Of a stretch of DNA of 64,000 nucleotides, positions 22,121 through 32,977 are shown piece after piece. Origin of the DNA: Gymnopus androsaceus JB14. Lineage: Eukaryota > Basidiomycota > Agaricomycetes > Agaricales > Omphalotaceae. The DNA lies in assembly GCA_009733575.1 (NCBI GenBank), contig ML769682.1:1-64000 (forward strand), written 5' to 3'. The translations under genes were made by a program, and so were the position numbers. Positions within the stretch are counted from its first letter, which is position 1. Each line of letters begins with the position of its first letter. The notes beneath the pieces were generated by a model. That model was not told the DNA's origin, ran no database searches, and saw nothing but the letters and a program-made list of their open reading frames with translations.

Positions 22121-24394
22121 ATGATTTCTGCAGATTTCGGTTCTCCTCAGACGACTCTCTTCCTCCTCTTGGGCCTTGCTTGGGCTGCAGTATCTGTCCC
22201 TAGGTTCATTCGTTGGCGGACTCGTACAGCGATGGTGTGCCGTTTTTCCTGATCTCTCAATAATCATCTAACGTTCTTCACAATGCCAGCTGAAAGCAAT
22301 ACCTACTCTTGGACCCAGTGGGCTCCTCTCAGGCTATATTGGAATGTACCGATTCTTCACCAACGCTCGTGAGCTTCTACAAGAAGGATATGACAAGGTG
22401 AGGAGGTCAATTAAATGATTTATCAAGCTTTTGCATACAAAATCGGCTCCACAGTATCCCAGCGGTGTCTACAAAATAGCGCTTCTGGATAATTGGGTAG
22501 TTATTGCTAATGGCCGTACGATGATTGAAGACATCAAAAAGGCCTCGGACACTCAGCTCGATATGAGGGAGGCTGGAGCTGATGTATGTTTATAGTGCAA
22601 CTCCAACGCATCGGCTACCACTAATACTTACTTACGACTCAGGTGCTCCAGGTCGAATACACTCTGAACAAGCAACTTATTCTTGATCCCTATCACGTCG
22701 CAATTGTACGCACACCAATGACGCGCAATATTGCAACTCGATTCGCGGAGGTTAGGGATGAGACTGTTGCGGCATTTGCAGATCTTATTCCTGCTCAAGA
22801 GGGTACTTGGTGGTGCATTTGGTACAGCTTTCTTGCAAATACTCACGGAACACTCGCTTAGATTGGGTCAAGATTCCCGCTTATACGACTTCTTTCCAAA
22901 TTGTAGGTCGCACCGCGAATCGGTTTTTTGTTGGACTTCCTCTTTGTGAGTGCAATGCCTTTGGCCACGGTGCCATCGAACTGATTGGATGTTCTGTATA
23001 GGCCGTGATCCCGATTGGTTGGTTCGTCCACTTCACGCCGTGTAACTGCTACCTTCATTGACCAGCTGGTCACTCCAGGACTTGAACATGCATTTTGCTG
23101 TTAATGTTTTTCTTTCAGCACAGATAATTAACCTTTTTCCTGGATTCCTGAAACCGTACGTACTACCTATATCCAAAGTATGGAATATCCGCTCATGCAC
23201 CTATTGCAGGATAGCCGGACGCTTCTTAACGCGAATGCCTGCTAGTATGAAGCGCGCCAAGCAAGCATCTAGCTCCGATTATCGAAGATAGGCTGGCGAA
23301 AGGAGGAGGAGTACCAGACCAAGGACTGGCCAGGAAAACCCGTAAATATTGGTTGTCTGTGCTATCGAAGCTGAGCAGTGTTGATGCTTCTTTCAGAACG
23401 ACCTAATCATCATGGCTGCTGGACGAAGCCAAAGATGAACAGCGTGATGTTCCCGATCTCATTTCACGGGTCCTTGGCATCGAAGTCGCTGCCATTCACA
23501 CTACAGTAGGTGTACATCGCTTTCAGTCCATATTTCATTCCTAATCATTACTGTACAGAGTACGGTACGTACGACAAGTAATTCTCATCGACAAACCTCG
23601 TTAAACCTGCAGCAGACTTTCTGCGGTACTCTCTACGAACTTGCAGCGCACCCAGAGGTAGTTGAACCTCTGCGCGAGGAGATTGAAAGTGTCGTGAAAG
23701 TGTCGGGATGGACAAAGGAAGGTATCAGCAAGATGCGAAAACTGGATAGTTTTCTGAAGGAAGCTTTGCGATTTTCTGGTACTAATGGACGTTCGTATCT
23801 TTTTGTTCCGATGCTACATACAGTACTATAAAGCTGAAAGCTGAAACATATCAATTTCATTGCAGTTGTCAACAGCCGAAAAGTTCTCCAGGATTTCACG
23901 TTTTCCAACGGGACGACGGTTCCTGCTGGAGTGACCATTGGTGTATCAGCCTACATGCATCATCATGACGAGGTACGAGTCTTGATTCTTCGGTCACCGT
24001 TACGGTTCTCATTCTCTTCTGTCAGGCTCTGTATAAAAATGCTGACACTTTCGACGCTTTCCGATTCTACAATATGAGAAGCCGTGAAGGAGAGAGTATC
24101 AAACATCAGGCGGTTTCGCCAGATTTTGACTATATCACTTTTGGTACTGGACGGAACGCATGGCAAGTGTTCAACCTTCGGACCCCATTGCTTGGTATGT
24201 ACTAACTGACCTCTATTAGTCCAGGACGATTTTTCGCCGTGTATGAAATAAAAGGACTCATTGCACATATTTTGATGTCGTACGATGTCAAGCTCGAGGA
24301 AGAAGGAGTAATTCCGCCATATGAATGGCATGGAGCCAACATGGATCCCAGTAGTACAGGGGTGATTCTGTTCCGAAAACGACAGGAATGCTGA
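22121..24394 (+). pseudogene. Cytochrome P450, array copy 2 (frameshifted)
   Basis: Clear duplicate of copy 1: same N-terminal exon, same intron positions and the same heme-loop exon. Relative to copies 1 and 3 there is an extra base in the codons for KRAK-KHLAP (about 23262), turning the frame into KQASSSDYRR and a stop. Another extra base lies at about 23301 and another where DLISWLLDEA is expected (about 23405). The three insertions together would restore the frame, but the stop after the first blocks translation. The downstream exons (ESGWTKEG equivalent, FRFYNMRSREGESIKHQ) are still well preserved, so the breaks are recent or are assembly errors. The heme Cys region reads GTGRNA before the last intron and CPGRFF-equivalent codons after it. 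Confidence 0.75.
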
Positions 24395-25002
24395 GTCTTT
24401 AAGGAAGCAATTAGTAACGATTCGACATACTACTAGTAGTATAGTACAAATGCCACTGTAGTCCAGGGTAGTCAATGCAGGACGGTTTGAATGTACATAT
24501 GGACGAGCTCCTCTGGATAGATTAAATACGAATCGTTCACACTCGTTGGTTTGGAAGACAACTGGGTGTGTATTAAAAGTGAACGTTCAAGTTGAGCTCT
24601 GGTCATTACTTGGATCAGTTGCGACATTATTCTGTGTTATTTAAGGTCATTTACTAGATTACAGAACCAGCCATCTCTTCGAAGGGCTATCGTTGACGTT
24701 TATAAACCTAGTTAATTAACATTCTTGAATTCAGTACATCGTATTCCTTATGTACTTAGTACAGGTAAATATTATCTTTGAAAAACAACATGCCACTTCC
24801 TGCGGCACATACTTATACAAGAAATTCGACATTCGAATGCAGGCTGGTTGGAAGGAAGGAAGAAAGGTTTATTACACGGCATGGTCCAAGTGCTGAACGC
24901 CAGTTCCAGGGCATCCGGTGTGCAAGGACCATCGTCTCTGGGGATATCCAAATGTGCCTTGTCCGAGTTTGTCCATCTTGGTATCAAGTATTTTCCTAAT
25001 GT
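24395..25002. repeat. 3' flank of P450 copy 2, duplicated after copy 3
   Basis: Long stretches match the sequence after copy 3 (28279-28740), for example CTGGATAGATTAAATACGAA, a Y-ACTCGTTGGTT(T/C)GGAAGACAACT segment, CCAGCCATCTC-like words and a CATGCC(A/C)C(T)TTCCTGCGG segment. Copies 2 and 3 were therefore duplicated together with about 400 bp of 3' flank. No gene recognised. Confidence 0.6.
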
Positions 25003-25156
25003 GAGCGCATTGACTAGTAGCCCTTCAATTTGAGGTTACAGCTATCCGACAACGATCTTGACCATGCTTATTGTCGAGAATAATCGCTACATGGACTCCT
25101 CTATAACCCTGGCTCTCATTCGAAACCTTCATAGCGCTGGTCCAAACATCATCATC
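25003..25156 (+). pseudogene. Fragment of the F-box/LRR family
   Basis: About 150 bp closely matching 31107-31270 of the intact F-box gene. It shares GCGCATTGACTAG, TTACAGCTATCCGAC and ATGGACTCCTCTATAACC, then TCTCATTC and CCTTCATAGCGCT. Relative to the intact gene it lacks about 35 bp in the middle (the codons around KRLPSLTS) and has frame changes. It is an isolated internal scrap, directly abutting the MITE on its right. Confidence 0.8.
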
Positions 25157-25158
25157 TA

Positions 25159-25394
25159 CAGTGACGCAACTATTGCACACCCCAAATCGGGCCGATGGGC
25201 GCTTAAGCGCTTTGAACCCCCATGTCTCGTCGAAAAAAAGCCCGTTGGACTTCTTCACGTCAAAATGACACCTACTAAGCATTGTGCAGTATTCATATAC
25301 TCAAAATTCATGATTCTTTTGAGCAGTATGATGAGGAACAACGCTTAAGCGCCCACCTTCCCGATTTGGGGTGCATCAATAGTTGCCGTCACTG
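25159..25394. mobile_element. MITE with ~53 bp terminal inverted repeats and TA target site
   Basis: A 236 bp element. Its ends begin CAGTGACG and are reverse complements over about 53 bp, allowing for two small gaps. Shared blocks are CAACTATTG, CACCCCAAATCGGG and GGGCGCTTAAGCG. It is flanked on both sides by TA (25157-25158 and 25395-25396), the target duplication of the Tc1/mariner-pogo group. The interior of about 130 bp shows no coding capacity, so it is non-autonomous. To its left is an F-box fragment and to its right a P450 fragment. Confidence 0.8.
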
Positions 25395-25404
25395 TAACTC
25401 ACAG

Positions 25405-25502
25405 TGCCATTGAACGCAATACCTACCGTTGGACCTCTCTATATTCTATATTGGAATGTCCCGCTTCTTTACCGACGCTCGGGAGATTCTACAAGAAGGG
25501 TT
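25405..25502 (+). pseudogene. P450 second-exon scrap
   Basis: About 100 bp matching the second exon of the array P450s (compare 26188-26285): TTGAACGCAATACCTACC, ATATTGGAATGT, CGCTTCTTTACC, GCTCGGGAG and TTCTACAAGAAGG. It contains a deletion around the GPSGFLSGY codons. It stands alone right after the MITE. Confidence 0.75.
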
Positions 25503-26014
25503 GGCAGGCGCGTATCTGCGTCGAGCGCTGTTTTCACTTCTGAGTGAACTACTTATCTGACACGTCCATTAGGGCTATCTCAGTCTGAGGAATCTCATCC
25601 CTGATCACACCGGGGGCATTGGCCGTGGCACCCGACATCCAGCTGCTTCCTATTCACACCTTGAACCTCCCTTGAATGGCATCTGAGAACTGGTGCAATA
25701 GATATAATTTAAACTTCAAAGGACTCTTTCTTGCACAAACCAAAGTCTTCGCCACAAGGCTCCCTTTGAAGTGCAATTCAAATCCAACAAAGAGTTATTG
25801 AGGATTGAATTATGTAGACCTCTTGCACCCGATTTCTGGCGCCCTTCAATGAGCTTCAAAGTGAATCGGAGATCCAGTGCCATGGCTAATGCCCCGATCT
25901 GAACTGGATGTATTTCCCGCAATCCCATTAGGGATATTTTTTAAGAACTATTAGAACAGAGAGTGTGTTGGAATGATACCGTCGCATTTCACTTTTCTTT
26001 CTTCGCATTATACT
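25503..26014. other. 5' flank of P450 copy 3 with a ~300 bp insertion
   Basis: The words before the ATG (GAGGAATCTCATC at about 25578, and AAGAACTATTAGAACAGA near 25942) match the flanks of copies 1 and 2. In copy 3 they are separated by about 300 bp of unrelated sequence. That block has no recognised gene and no clear inverted ends. Confidence 0.45.
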
Positions 26015-28278
26015 ATGATTTCTGCAGATTTCGGTTCTCTTCAGACGACTCTCTTCCTCCTCTTAGGGCTTGCTTGGGCTGCAGTATGTGTCCCTAGATT
26101 CATTCGTTGGCGAACTCGTACAGCGATGGTGTGCCGTTTTTCCGATCTCTCAAAAATCATCTAATGTCTCTTCACAATGCCAGTTGAACGCGATACCTAC
26201 CCTTGGACCTAGTGGGTTTCTCTCAGGCTATATTGGAATGTACCGATTCTTCACCAACGCTCGCGAGCTCCTACAAGAAGGATATGACAAGGTGAGGAGG
26301 TCACTGAAACGAAATGTCAAGCTTTGCATACAAACCTGGCTCCACAGTATCCCAACGGGGTCTACAAGATAGCGCTTATGGATAATTGGGTAATTATTGC
26401 TAATGGCCGTACGATGATTGAAGACATCAGAAAGGCCTCGGATACTCAGCTCAATATGAGGGAGGCTGCAGCTGATGTGTGTTTACAGTACAACTCCAAC
26501 GCATCGGTTACCACTAATATTTATTTATGATGACTCAGTCGCTACAGGTCAAATACACTCTGAACAATCAACTTGTTCTCGATCCCTATCACGTCGCAAT
26601 TGTACGTACACCACTCACGCGCAATATCGCAACTCGATTCGCAGAGGTTAGGGATGAGATTGTTGCGGCATTTGCAGATCTTATTCCTGCTCAAGAGGGT
26701 ACTTGGTGGTGCATGCTGTACAGCTTTCTTGCAAATACTCACGGAACACTCGCTTAGATTGGGTCAAGATTCCCGCTTATACGACTTCTTTCCAAATTGT
26801 AGGGCGCACCGCGAATCGATTTTTTGTTGGACTTCCTCTTTGTGAGTGCAATGCCTTCGGCCACGGTGCCATCCAACTGATTGTATGTTCTGTATAGGCC
26901 GTGATTCCGACTGGTTGGTTCGTCCACCTCACGCCGTGTAACTGTTACCTTTTGCTGACCAGCTGGTCACTCCAGGACTTGAATACACATTTTGCTGTTA
27001 ACGTTTTTCTTTCAGCACAGATAATTAACCTTTTTCCAGGATTCTTGAAACCGTATGTACTACCAGAATATCCAAAGTCATGGAATATTAGCTCATGCGC
27101 TTATTACAGGATAGCTGGACGCTTCTTAACGCGAATGCCTGCTAGTATGAAGCGCGCCAAGAAGCATCTAGCTCCGATTATCGAAGATAGACTGGCGAAA
27201 GAGGAGGAATACCAGACCAGGGACTGGCCGGGAAAACCCGTAAATTTTGGTTGTCCTACTACTGAAGCAAGCAGTGCTGATGCTTATTTCAGAACGACCT
27301 AATATCATGGTTGCTAGACGAAGCCAAAGATGAACAGCGTACTGTTCCCGATCTCGTTTCACGGGTCCTTGTCGTCGAAGTAGCTGCCATTCACACTACA
27401 GTAGGTGTGCGTCGCTTTGGTTTATATTTCATTGCTTATCATTACTATACAGAGTACGGTACGTACGGCATGTAATTTTCATCGACGAATCTCGTTAAAC
27501 TTTCGGTAGGCTTTCTGCAGCACTCTTTACGAACTCGCAGCGCACCCCGAGGTAGTTGAGCCTCTGCGCGAGGAGATCGAAACCGTCGTGAAAGATTCGG
27601 GATGGACAAAGGAAGGTATTAGCAAAATGCGAAAACTGGATAGTTTTCTGAAGGAAACTTTGCGATTTTCTTCCAGTGGCGGACGTTCGTATCTTTTCTT
27701 TCAACTTAGTATAAAGCTGAAACTATCAATGATGTAACAGTTGTCGACCAACGAAAAGTTCTCCAGGATTTCACGTTTTCCAACGGGACGACGGTTCCAG
27801 CTGGGGTGACCGTTGGTGTATCAGCCTACGTGCATCATCATGACGAGGTACGAGTTACGGATTTGATTCTTCGGTCACCGTTACGGTTCTCATTTATCTT
27901 TTGTCAGGCTCTGTATGAAAATGCTGACACTTTTAGACGCTTTTCCGATTCTACAATATGAGAAGCCGTGAAGGAGAGAGTATCAAACATCAAGCAATTT
28001 CGCCAGATCTTGACTATATCACTTTTGGTACTGGACGGAACGCATGGCAAGTGTTCAACCTTCGGACCCCATTGCTTGGTATGTACTAACTGACCTCTAT
28101 TAGTCCAGGACGATTTTTCGCCGTGTATGAAATAAAAGGACTCATTGCACATATTTTGATGTCGTACGATGTCAAGCTCGAGGAAGAAGGAGTAATTCCG
28201 CCATATGAGTGGCATGGAGCTTCCATGGATCCTAGTAGCACAGGGGCGATACTGTTCCGAAAACGACAGGAATACTGA
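26015..28278 (+). pseudogene. Cytochrome P450, array copy 3 (frame lost before the heme loop)
   Basis: Third array copy. The frame is preserved from MISADFGSLQTTLFLLLGLA through the anchor, the hinge (LNAIPTLGPSGFLSGYIGMY), KRAKKHLAPIIEDRLAKEEE and the K-helix (KETLRF). In the exon after VHHHDE, copies 1 and 2 read ADTFDAFRFY, while copy 3 has two extra bases (about 27932-27943) giving FRRFSDSTI and a stop, upstream of the heme-binding cysteine. As read it cannot make a working P450. The following GTGRNA/CPGRF exons are otherwise intact, so the break is very recent or an assembly error. Confidence 0.75.
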
Positions 28279-28786
28279 GACTTTAAGGAAGCAATTAGTA
28301 AAGACTCGACACACTATAGTACAGTACAAATGACCTTTATGAGGAATGTAATCCAGGATAGTTGATGTATCTATGGACGAGCTCCCCTGGATAGATTAAA
28401 TACGAATCGTTCACGCTCGTTGGTTCGGAAGACAACTAGGTGGTAAACATTAAGCTCTGGTCAAGCTCTGGTCATTACTTGAATCAGTTGCGACAATTAT
28501 TCTGTGTTATTCAAGGTTATTTACTAGACAAAAAAAACGACACTGCACCACCCTTCTTCGATTCCAGGACTAGCCATCTCGTTCGAGAGGCTATCATTGT
28601 GAAAAGATGGCGTTATTGACTTCAATAAATCCATGCATCTCATCGTATTCCTTATGTACTAAGTAATACCGGTACTTGAATATTATTAAAAAAACATGCC
28701 CCTTTCCTGCGGTACTTATACAAATCGAACATGTACAACCTCGATCGGACCGCATTCCAACATGCTCCTGCCTTCCCTCGTAGGTA
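28279..28786. repeat. 3' flank of P450 copy 3
   Basis: Homologous to 24395-24800 after copy 2 up to about 28740, where it meets the 3' end of the next minus-strand gene. That junction suggests the ancestral P450 sat here beside the small conserved gene and that the unit including this flank was copied leftward. No gene recognised. Confidence 0.5.
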
Positions 28787-29413
28787 TCACTTTGCCTCAT
28801 CAACCAAAGCCTGAACAATCTCCACAGCACGCTTGAACTGAGCCTTTTGCTCGACAGTTGGTTGGACGGCGCTTGATCTGGATTATGGAACGGAGAAGCA
28901 AGTTAGTGAGCGTATTCCTTTGGATAGCATAAAAAAGAGCAGCGACCACCGCAAATACAATACTCACCCAGGCTGACCATTAACTCCTCCGCCCCTGCCC
29001 ATCCCACCATTAACCCAAGTCATCTCCGCGCTCCCCCAAAATATACTCGTATCCAACCCGTAGATATCCTCACTACCCGCAGGCTGCTCAGTCGGCAACG
29101 ATTGCAAAATGGTGTATAGTTCATCAACGAGTGATTTTGCTGATGCCTCTGTCCCGAGTAGAATGTTGGTATCATGTCCTAGAGTCTTGGGTGCGAAGCT
29201 TTCTAGATGAGGCGTGCCGTCTTTTCTGGTGGCGCAATCGATGTGGAGTAGTTGCGAGTCGATAGGACGGGTAATAGTAGCGACGTAGGATGGAGTGGGT
29301 GGTGCGAAGCCACCTGTTATGCCTGGATGGAGAAGAGGAAGCTTTAGCGAAAGACTGGACACATGAGACTCCATACCTTTCTGCATTCGAAGGGAGTACT
29401 CTTTTGGAGCCAT
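28787..29413 (-). CDS. Small conserved fungal protein of unknown function
   Basis: A spliced protein of about 155 residues. It starts MAPKEYSLRMQK, then after a 54 nt intron continues GITGGFAPPTPSYVATITRP. It carries DGTPHLESFAPKTLGHDTN and AKSLVDELYTILQSLP, a Gly-rich stretch (WVNGGMGRGGGVNGQPG), and after a second intron SSAVQPTVEQKAQFKRAVEI and VQALVDEAK. The clean exon borders and protein-like composition support a real gene. No domain was recognised. The Gly-rich loop and the C-terminal helix are the only features that can be described. The 3' end abuts duplicated P450 flank. Confidence 0.65.
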
Positions 29414-29927
29414 GGTCCCGATAGTACAAAGGGCAAGGACTGAAGGAAGGAAGTTGCAGAGATTAACCATTGGTGATAAGAGGTCTCGAGATTCTAGGGG
29501 AATCTTGTTGTATCAGAGGTTTTTATAAATGCGTAAAACCTGTGAAGATGGGAGCACGACTTGGACCAAGCGATGACGAAGTTTTGAATTGAGTAGCGGA
29601 TTGGATGCTTTATAGGCCTTTTCCAGTCTAAATGATTTCCATGGACAAACGCAATCGCTAGTAAGCGAAGTGGATGGCCAAGAATCTGCTGAGAACGAAG
29701 CGACAAATTGGAAGATGAAAAGACTGGAGATAAGATTAGATGACAAGCAAAATTCAGCCTTTAGACGCCTTACTTTTGCTTCTCACCAACACAATCAGCC
29801 TGGGTCTGCCTGACAATTCAAGCTGCAATTTTTCACTGGTGAAATCTGTTCCTAATTTCTCTTCACGAAAGTCTCAGCAGCTTACACCGTTACTATCTCT
29901 AGTTTCAAACGTTTATATGCGCCTCAA
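29414..29927. other. Shared 5' region of two divergent genes
   Basis: This lies between the divergent starts at 29413 (minus) and 29928 (plus) and should hold both promoters. Short open frames on the minus strand (29494-29746) were judged random. No gene recognised. Confidence 0.4.
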
Positions 29928-31544
29928 ATGGAACCGACATACTCGAAATGCCCAACTTGTGGGACCAGTAACCTCACAACCCGTCTCGATATGGACACGA
30001 AGGATAGATTCCAGTCGGACGATAGTCCTTTGGATCCTGCAGGAGTAGAGGAAAGACTTTTGCTCATCAACAAGCAGCATCAGGATTGTACATCGGAAAT
30101 TGACCGCCTGCAGTTGCAAATCGAGGCTCTTTCATCTCGGCAGCGACAGTTGAAGAAGTACGAGTGGAACCTTCGGTCTCTGCTCGCTCCAGTTCGAAAG
30201 CTTCCTAACGAGGTTCTCATGTCCATTTTCAATCTCGTCTCTCAGGATAATATGTTACGAGAATATCCACAGTTAAAGGATAGTCTTCTTTGCCCAGGTG
30301 GTGGGGATGGCTTAAAAATCATGCCCGCCTTGGTTCTTAGCAGTATATGCTCTCGATGGCGTCAGATTTCTCTCTCATACTCTGCCCTTTGGTCCCGAAT
30401 GACGTTGGTCCTTGCAGTTCACCTTACCGATGACACCAAAGCATCTTTGCTCGCAATGACCAAACTTTACGTCGACCGGTCTTGTACTTCTTTGCTTAGG
30501 CTAAGAATTGACATGGCTGGAGATTACCCTGACGCTCATCCTGCGTTGTCTCTTCTGGGGCAAACCACACAGCGTTGGCAATATTTGACGTTTATTGGGA
30601 GCAACTACTTTTCTCGCGAGATCTTCTCCATTCCTGACAACGTCCTTGACTTTCCCAATTTACAAGAGCTCGAATTTGATGCATGCAACAGAGCATCATT
30701 GGAGGTATTTGGGCAAGCTCCCAATCTCAGGTCATTTGAGGTCACTTATTCTGTCATTGAACCAACGTCAAATTTTCCATGGGGACAGCTCTCGTCTCTT
30801 GCTATTGCTGGTGAAGGGAGGCTCGACGAAATCATGGACTACTGTCCGAATCTCTCCTCCATTCGGTTTCAGCTATCTGAGAATTGCCCATTCTCTCATC
30901 CCCCGAGAGCATTCCCAAGTCTTAAATCATTATCCATCATCCTTGAATGGGGTTCGGACGTAGACTGGTTGCACATTGTCTTGTCATCGTACATTTGTCC
31001 TTCTTTGTCTTCCTTGACCTTAGAAAGGCCAACATTCGAGGATGATTGGATATCCGAATCTGCCTTATCAGTGCCTATCTTAGAATCTTTTCTAATGCGA
31101 TCTTCATGCGCATTGACTAGCCTTTCAATTCGAGGTTTACAGCTATCCGACAATGATCTTGTCACCATCTTGAAACGACTACCCTCTTTGACCTCGCTCA
31201 TTGTCGAGGATACTCGCCACATCATGGACTCCTCTATAACCTCGGCTCTCATTCAAAGCCTTCATAGCGCTTCCAACCCTCCCATTTTACCAAAACTCTG
31301 CCACCTTGGGTTTATCTATGCAGGGACGGTTTTCGACGATTCGGGATTTGTGGATATGATCCAATCGCGATGCATATCCGAGACAGATGCACAGAGGATA
31401 GGGATGGACCCATTGCGGTCTCTTGTATTGAAATCTTGGGATCGTACGCCCACTTTTCTCGGAGAAGTTGCAGATATATATGAACCTTTGAGGAGGTTGG
31501 AGGAGGCAGGATTTATGCTCATTGTGAAGGGGGTGTTGGGATAG
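29928..31544 (+). CDS. F-box-like / leucine-rich-repeat protein (intact member)
   Basis: A single-exon protein of 538 residues and the only undamaged member of a family with three broken relatives here. It starts MEPTYSKCPTCGTSNLTTRL (a CxxC pair), followed by a coiled-coil segment (EIDRLQLQIEALSSRQRQLK, residues about 55-75). Next is the F-box-like region PVRKLPNEVLMSIFNLVSQD (about 88-107) and SSICSRWRQISLSYSALWSR. The C-terminal two thirds is leucine-rich with regular repeats (LSSLTLERPTF, ALTSLSIRGLQLSDNDLV, PSLTSLIVED). F-box proteins recruit substrates to SCF ubiquitin ligases; that role is inferred from the family. In this fungal group such genes are numerous and fast-evolving. Confidence 0.8.
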   Translation: MEPTYSKCPTCGTSNLTTRLDMDTKDRFQSDDSPLDPAGVEERLLLINKQHQDCTSEIDRLQLQIEALSSRQRQLKKYEWNLRSLLAPVRKLPNEVLMSIFNLVSQDNMLREYPQLKDSLLCPGGGDGLKIMPALVLSSICSRWRQISLSYSALWSRMTLVLAVHLTDDTKASLLAMTKLYVDRSCTSLLRLRIDMAGDYPDAHPALSLLGQTTQRWQYLTFIGSNYFSREIFSIPDNVLDFPNLQELEFDACNRASLEVFGQAPNLRSFEVTYSVIEPTSNFPWGQLSSLAIAGEGRLDEIMDYCPNLSSIRFQLSENCPFSHPPRAFPSLKSLSIILEWGSDVDWLHIVLSSYICPSLSSLTLERPTFEDDWISESALSVPILESFLMRSSCALTSLSIRGLQLSDNDLVTILKRLPSLTSLIVEDTRHIMDSSITSALIQSLHSASNPPILPKLCHLGFIYAGTVFDDSGFVDMIQSRCISETDAQRIGMDPLRSLVLKSWDRTPTFLGEVADIYEPLRRLEEAGFMLIVKGVLG

Positions 31545-32024
31545 TGCCACGAGTTCAAGGATTTTTTGGGGCAAGTACTTATTACAACCTATGCTATAGT
31601 AGCCCGAGAACTCTGAGAAAAGTACTCAGTTGACACTGACAAGATGAGAGGAGGTTAGAGGAGATGGTACTACATCAAGAAAATTTTACTTTATGGGCTT
31701 GGAGAGATCAACAGTTGAGGCATCGAGATAAGTTATATATAAAGACGTACCAAGCAAGTTTAGCACCATGCGCCGAACCGTAAACGTTTACAGAGACCTA
31801 AAGCAATTGGAGGAGAGAATCAAGAAGGATGAACGAATAAGCGAAACGGGCGGTTGAGATTGTCTTGTGGTCCATTGTTTCCATTTCGCCTCGCAAGTCC
31901 AAGTGAAAGGACGAAAGGACGACAGAACAATGGTCTTAACCAGCTTATCGGGCATATTCAGGATCCGGGAACAGGTAAACAGATAGAGGAAGGTTGTATA
32001 CACTGATTGAGACTCGGGGATGTT
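31545..32024. other. Intergenic between convergent genes
   Basis: No gene recognised. It lies between the 3' end of the F-box gene and the 3' end of the unknown minus-strand gene. Nothing structured was seen beyond short A/T-rich runs. Confidence 0.4.
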
Positions 32025-32600
32025 CTACTTCACGCGATGCCATCCCAGCTCCTGGCTCTTCTCCGGGGGAAAGCCGATAATCTCCAACGACGTCCGGATG
32101 GCCTCTTCTCTCTTCATAGTTTTCGGGCACCTGTTGCTGGCGAGATATATCATGACGTATTTCCGAGGAAGAGGATATATAAGGAGATGAGGGGGTCGTG
32201 AAAGGACTTCCATAGAAGAACGTTGGCCATGGAAAATCTCTTCAGAATTTTTTAGCAGATTCTCGAGTAGCAAGCGTAGAACAACAAAACACAATCCGAA
32301 TTTTTCTGTACATCGATTTCGATTCAACAAGAAGCCGTCGCTTGCAAATAATGTTCCGAATGTAAACCGTAACAGAATCACCGTTAGAAGGACCATTGCC
32401 AAATAGTATCATCGCTTCGTGCTGGGGAAGAACCCATCCAAGGTAATATTTCGGTGTGATATGGTTCTGGTGAATAGTGTCTTTCACGGGAAGAGGCGAA
32501 TTAATATCGGATGTGGGAGGAAATATCAACCTAGATAGTAGAAATCAGTTATATTTGAATGAGGGCGATAGAAAGAGACAGACTTGCATTTTCGAAGTCA
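32025..32600 (-). CDS. Possible small protein of unknown function
   Basis: A coding-like minus-strand segment. One exon gives LIFPPTSDINSPLPVKDTIH and YYLGWVLPQHEAMILFGNG. A GTGATT donor and TACAG acceptor would join it in frame to EKFGLCFVVLRLLLENLLKN, then SRPPHLLIYPLPRKYVMIYL and RTSLEIIGFPPEKSQELGWH, ending RVK. The composition and the in-frame splice support a real gene. The first exon is not resolved: an ATG near 32600 gives MTSKMQ but the join does not keep frame. No domain recognised. Confidence 0.4.
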
Positions 32601-32977
32601 TGATGATGATTCACAATAATAGGTTACGGCTAAAGAATAGGGACGAGACTCAGAAGTACTTAGTCTGAGTAGTATTGAAAGGTTAGTTAGACCAATATAT
32701 ATTCTTGGCCCACGCGTGAAAACAACGAGACGCGGGACCAAAGACCTGAGCAGGCGGAGAACTACGCTATATGCGTGAGTCGTAGAGGCGCGTTGTCCAA
32801 CCGACGCGGTGTGAGAACTGGCGCCTATTTCGCGGCTCGGTCGATAATCATAACCGTTCACCCAGCGCTTACTGAAATCCGTTTCGTCATGCTTTCGTTC
32901 CATTCATTTCCTTATCTCTTCATTCCAACTCTCACCATTCCTCATTATCAACGTCTATCGCAAAACAACTCTCGTCT

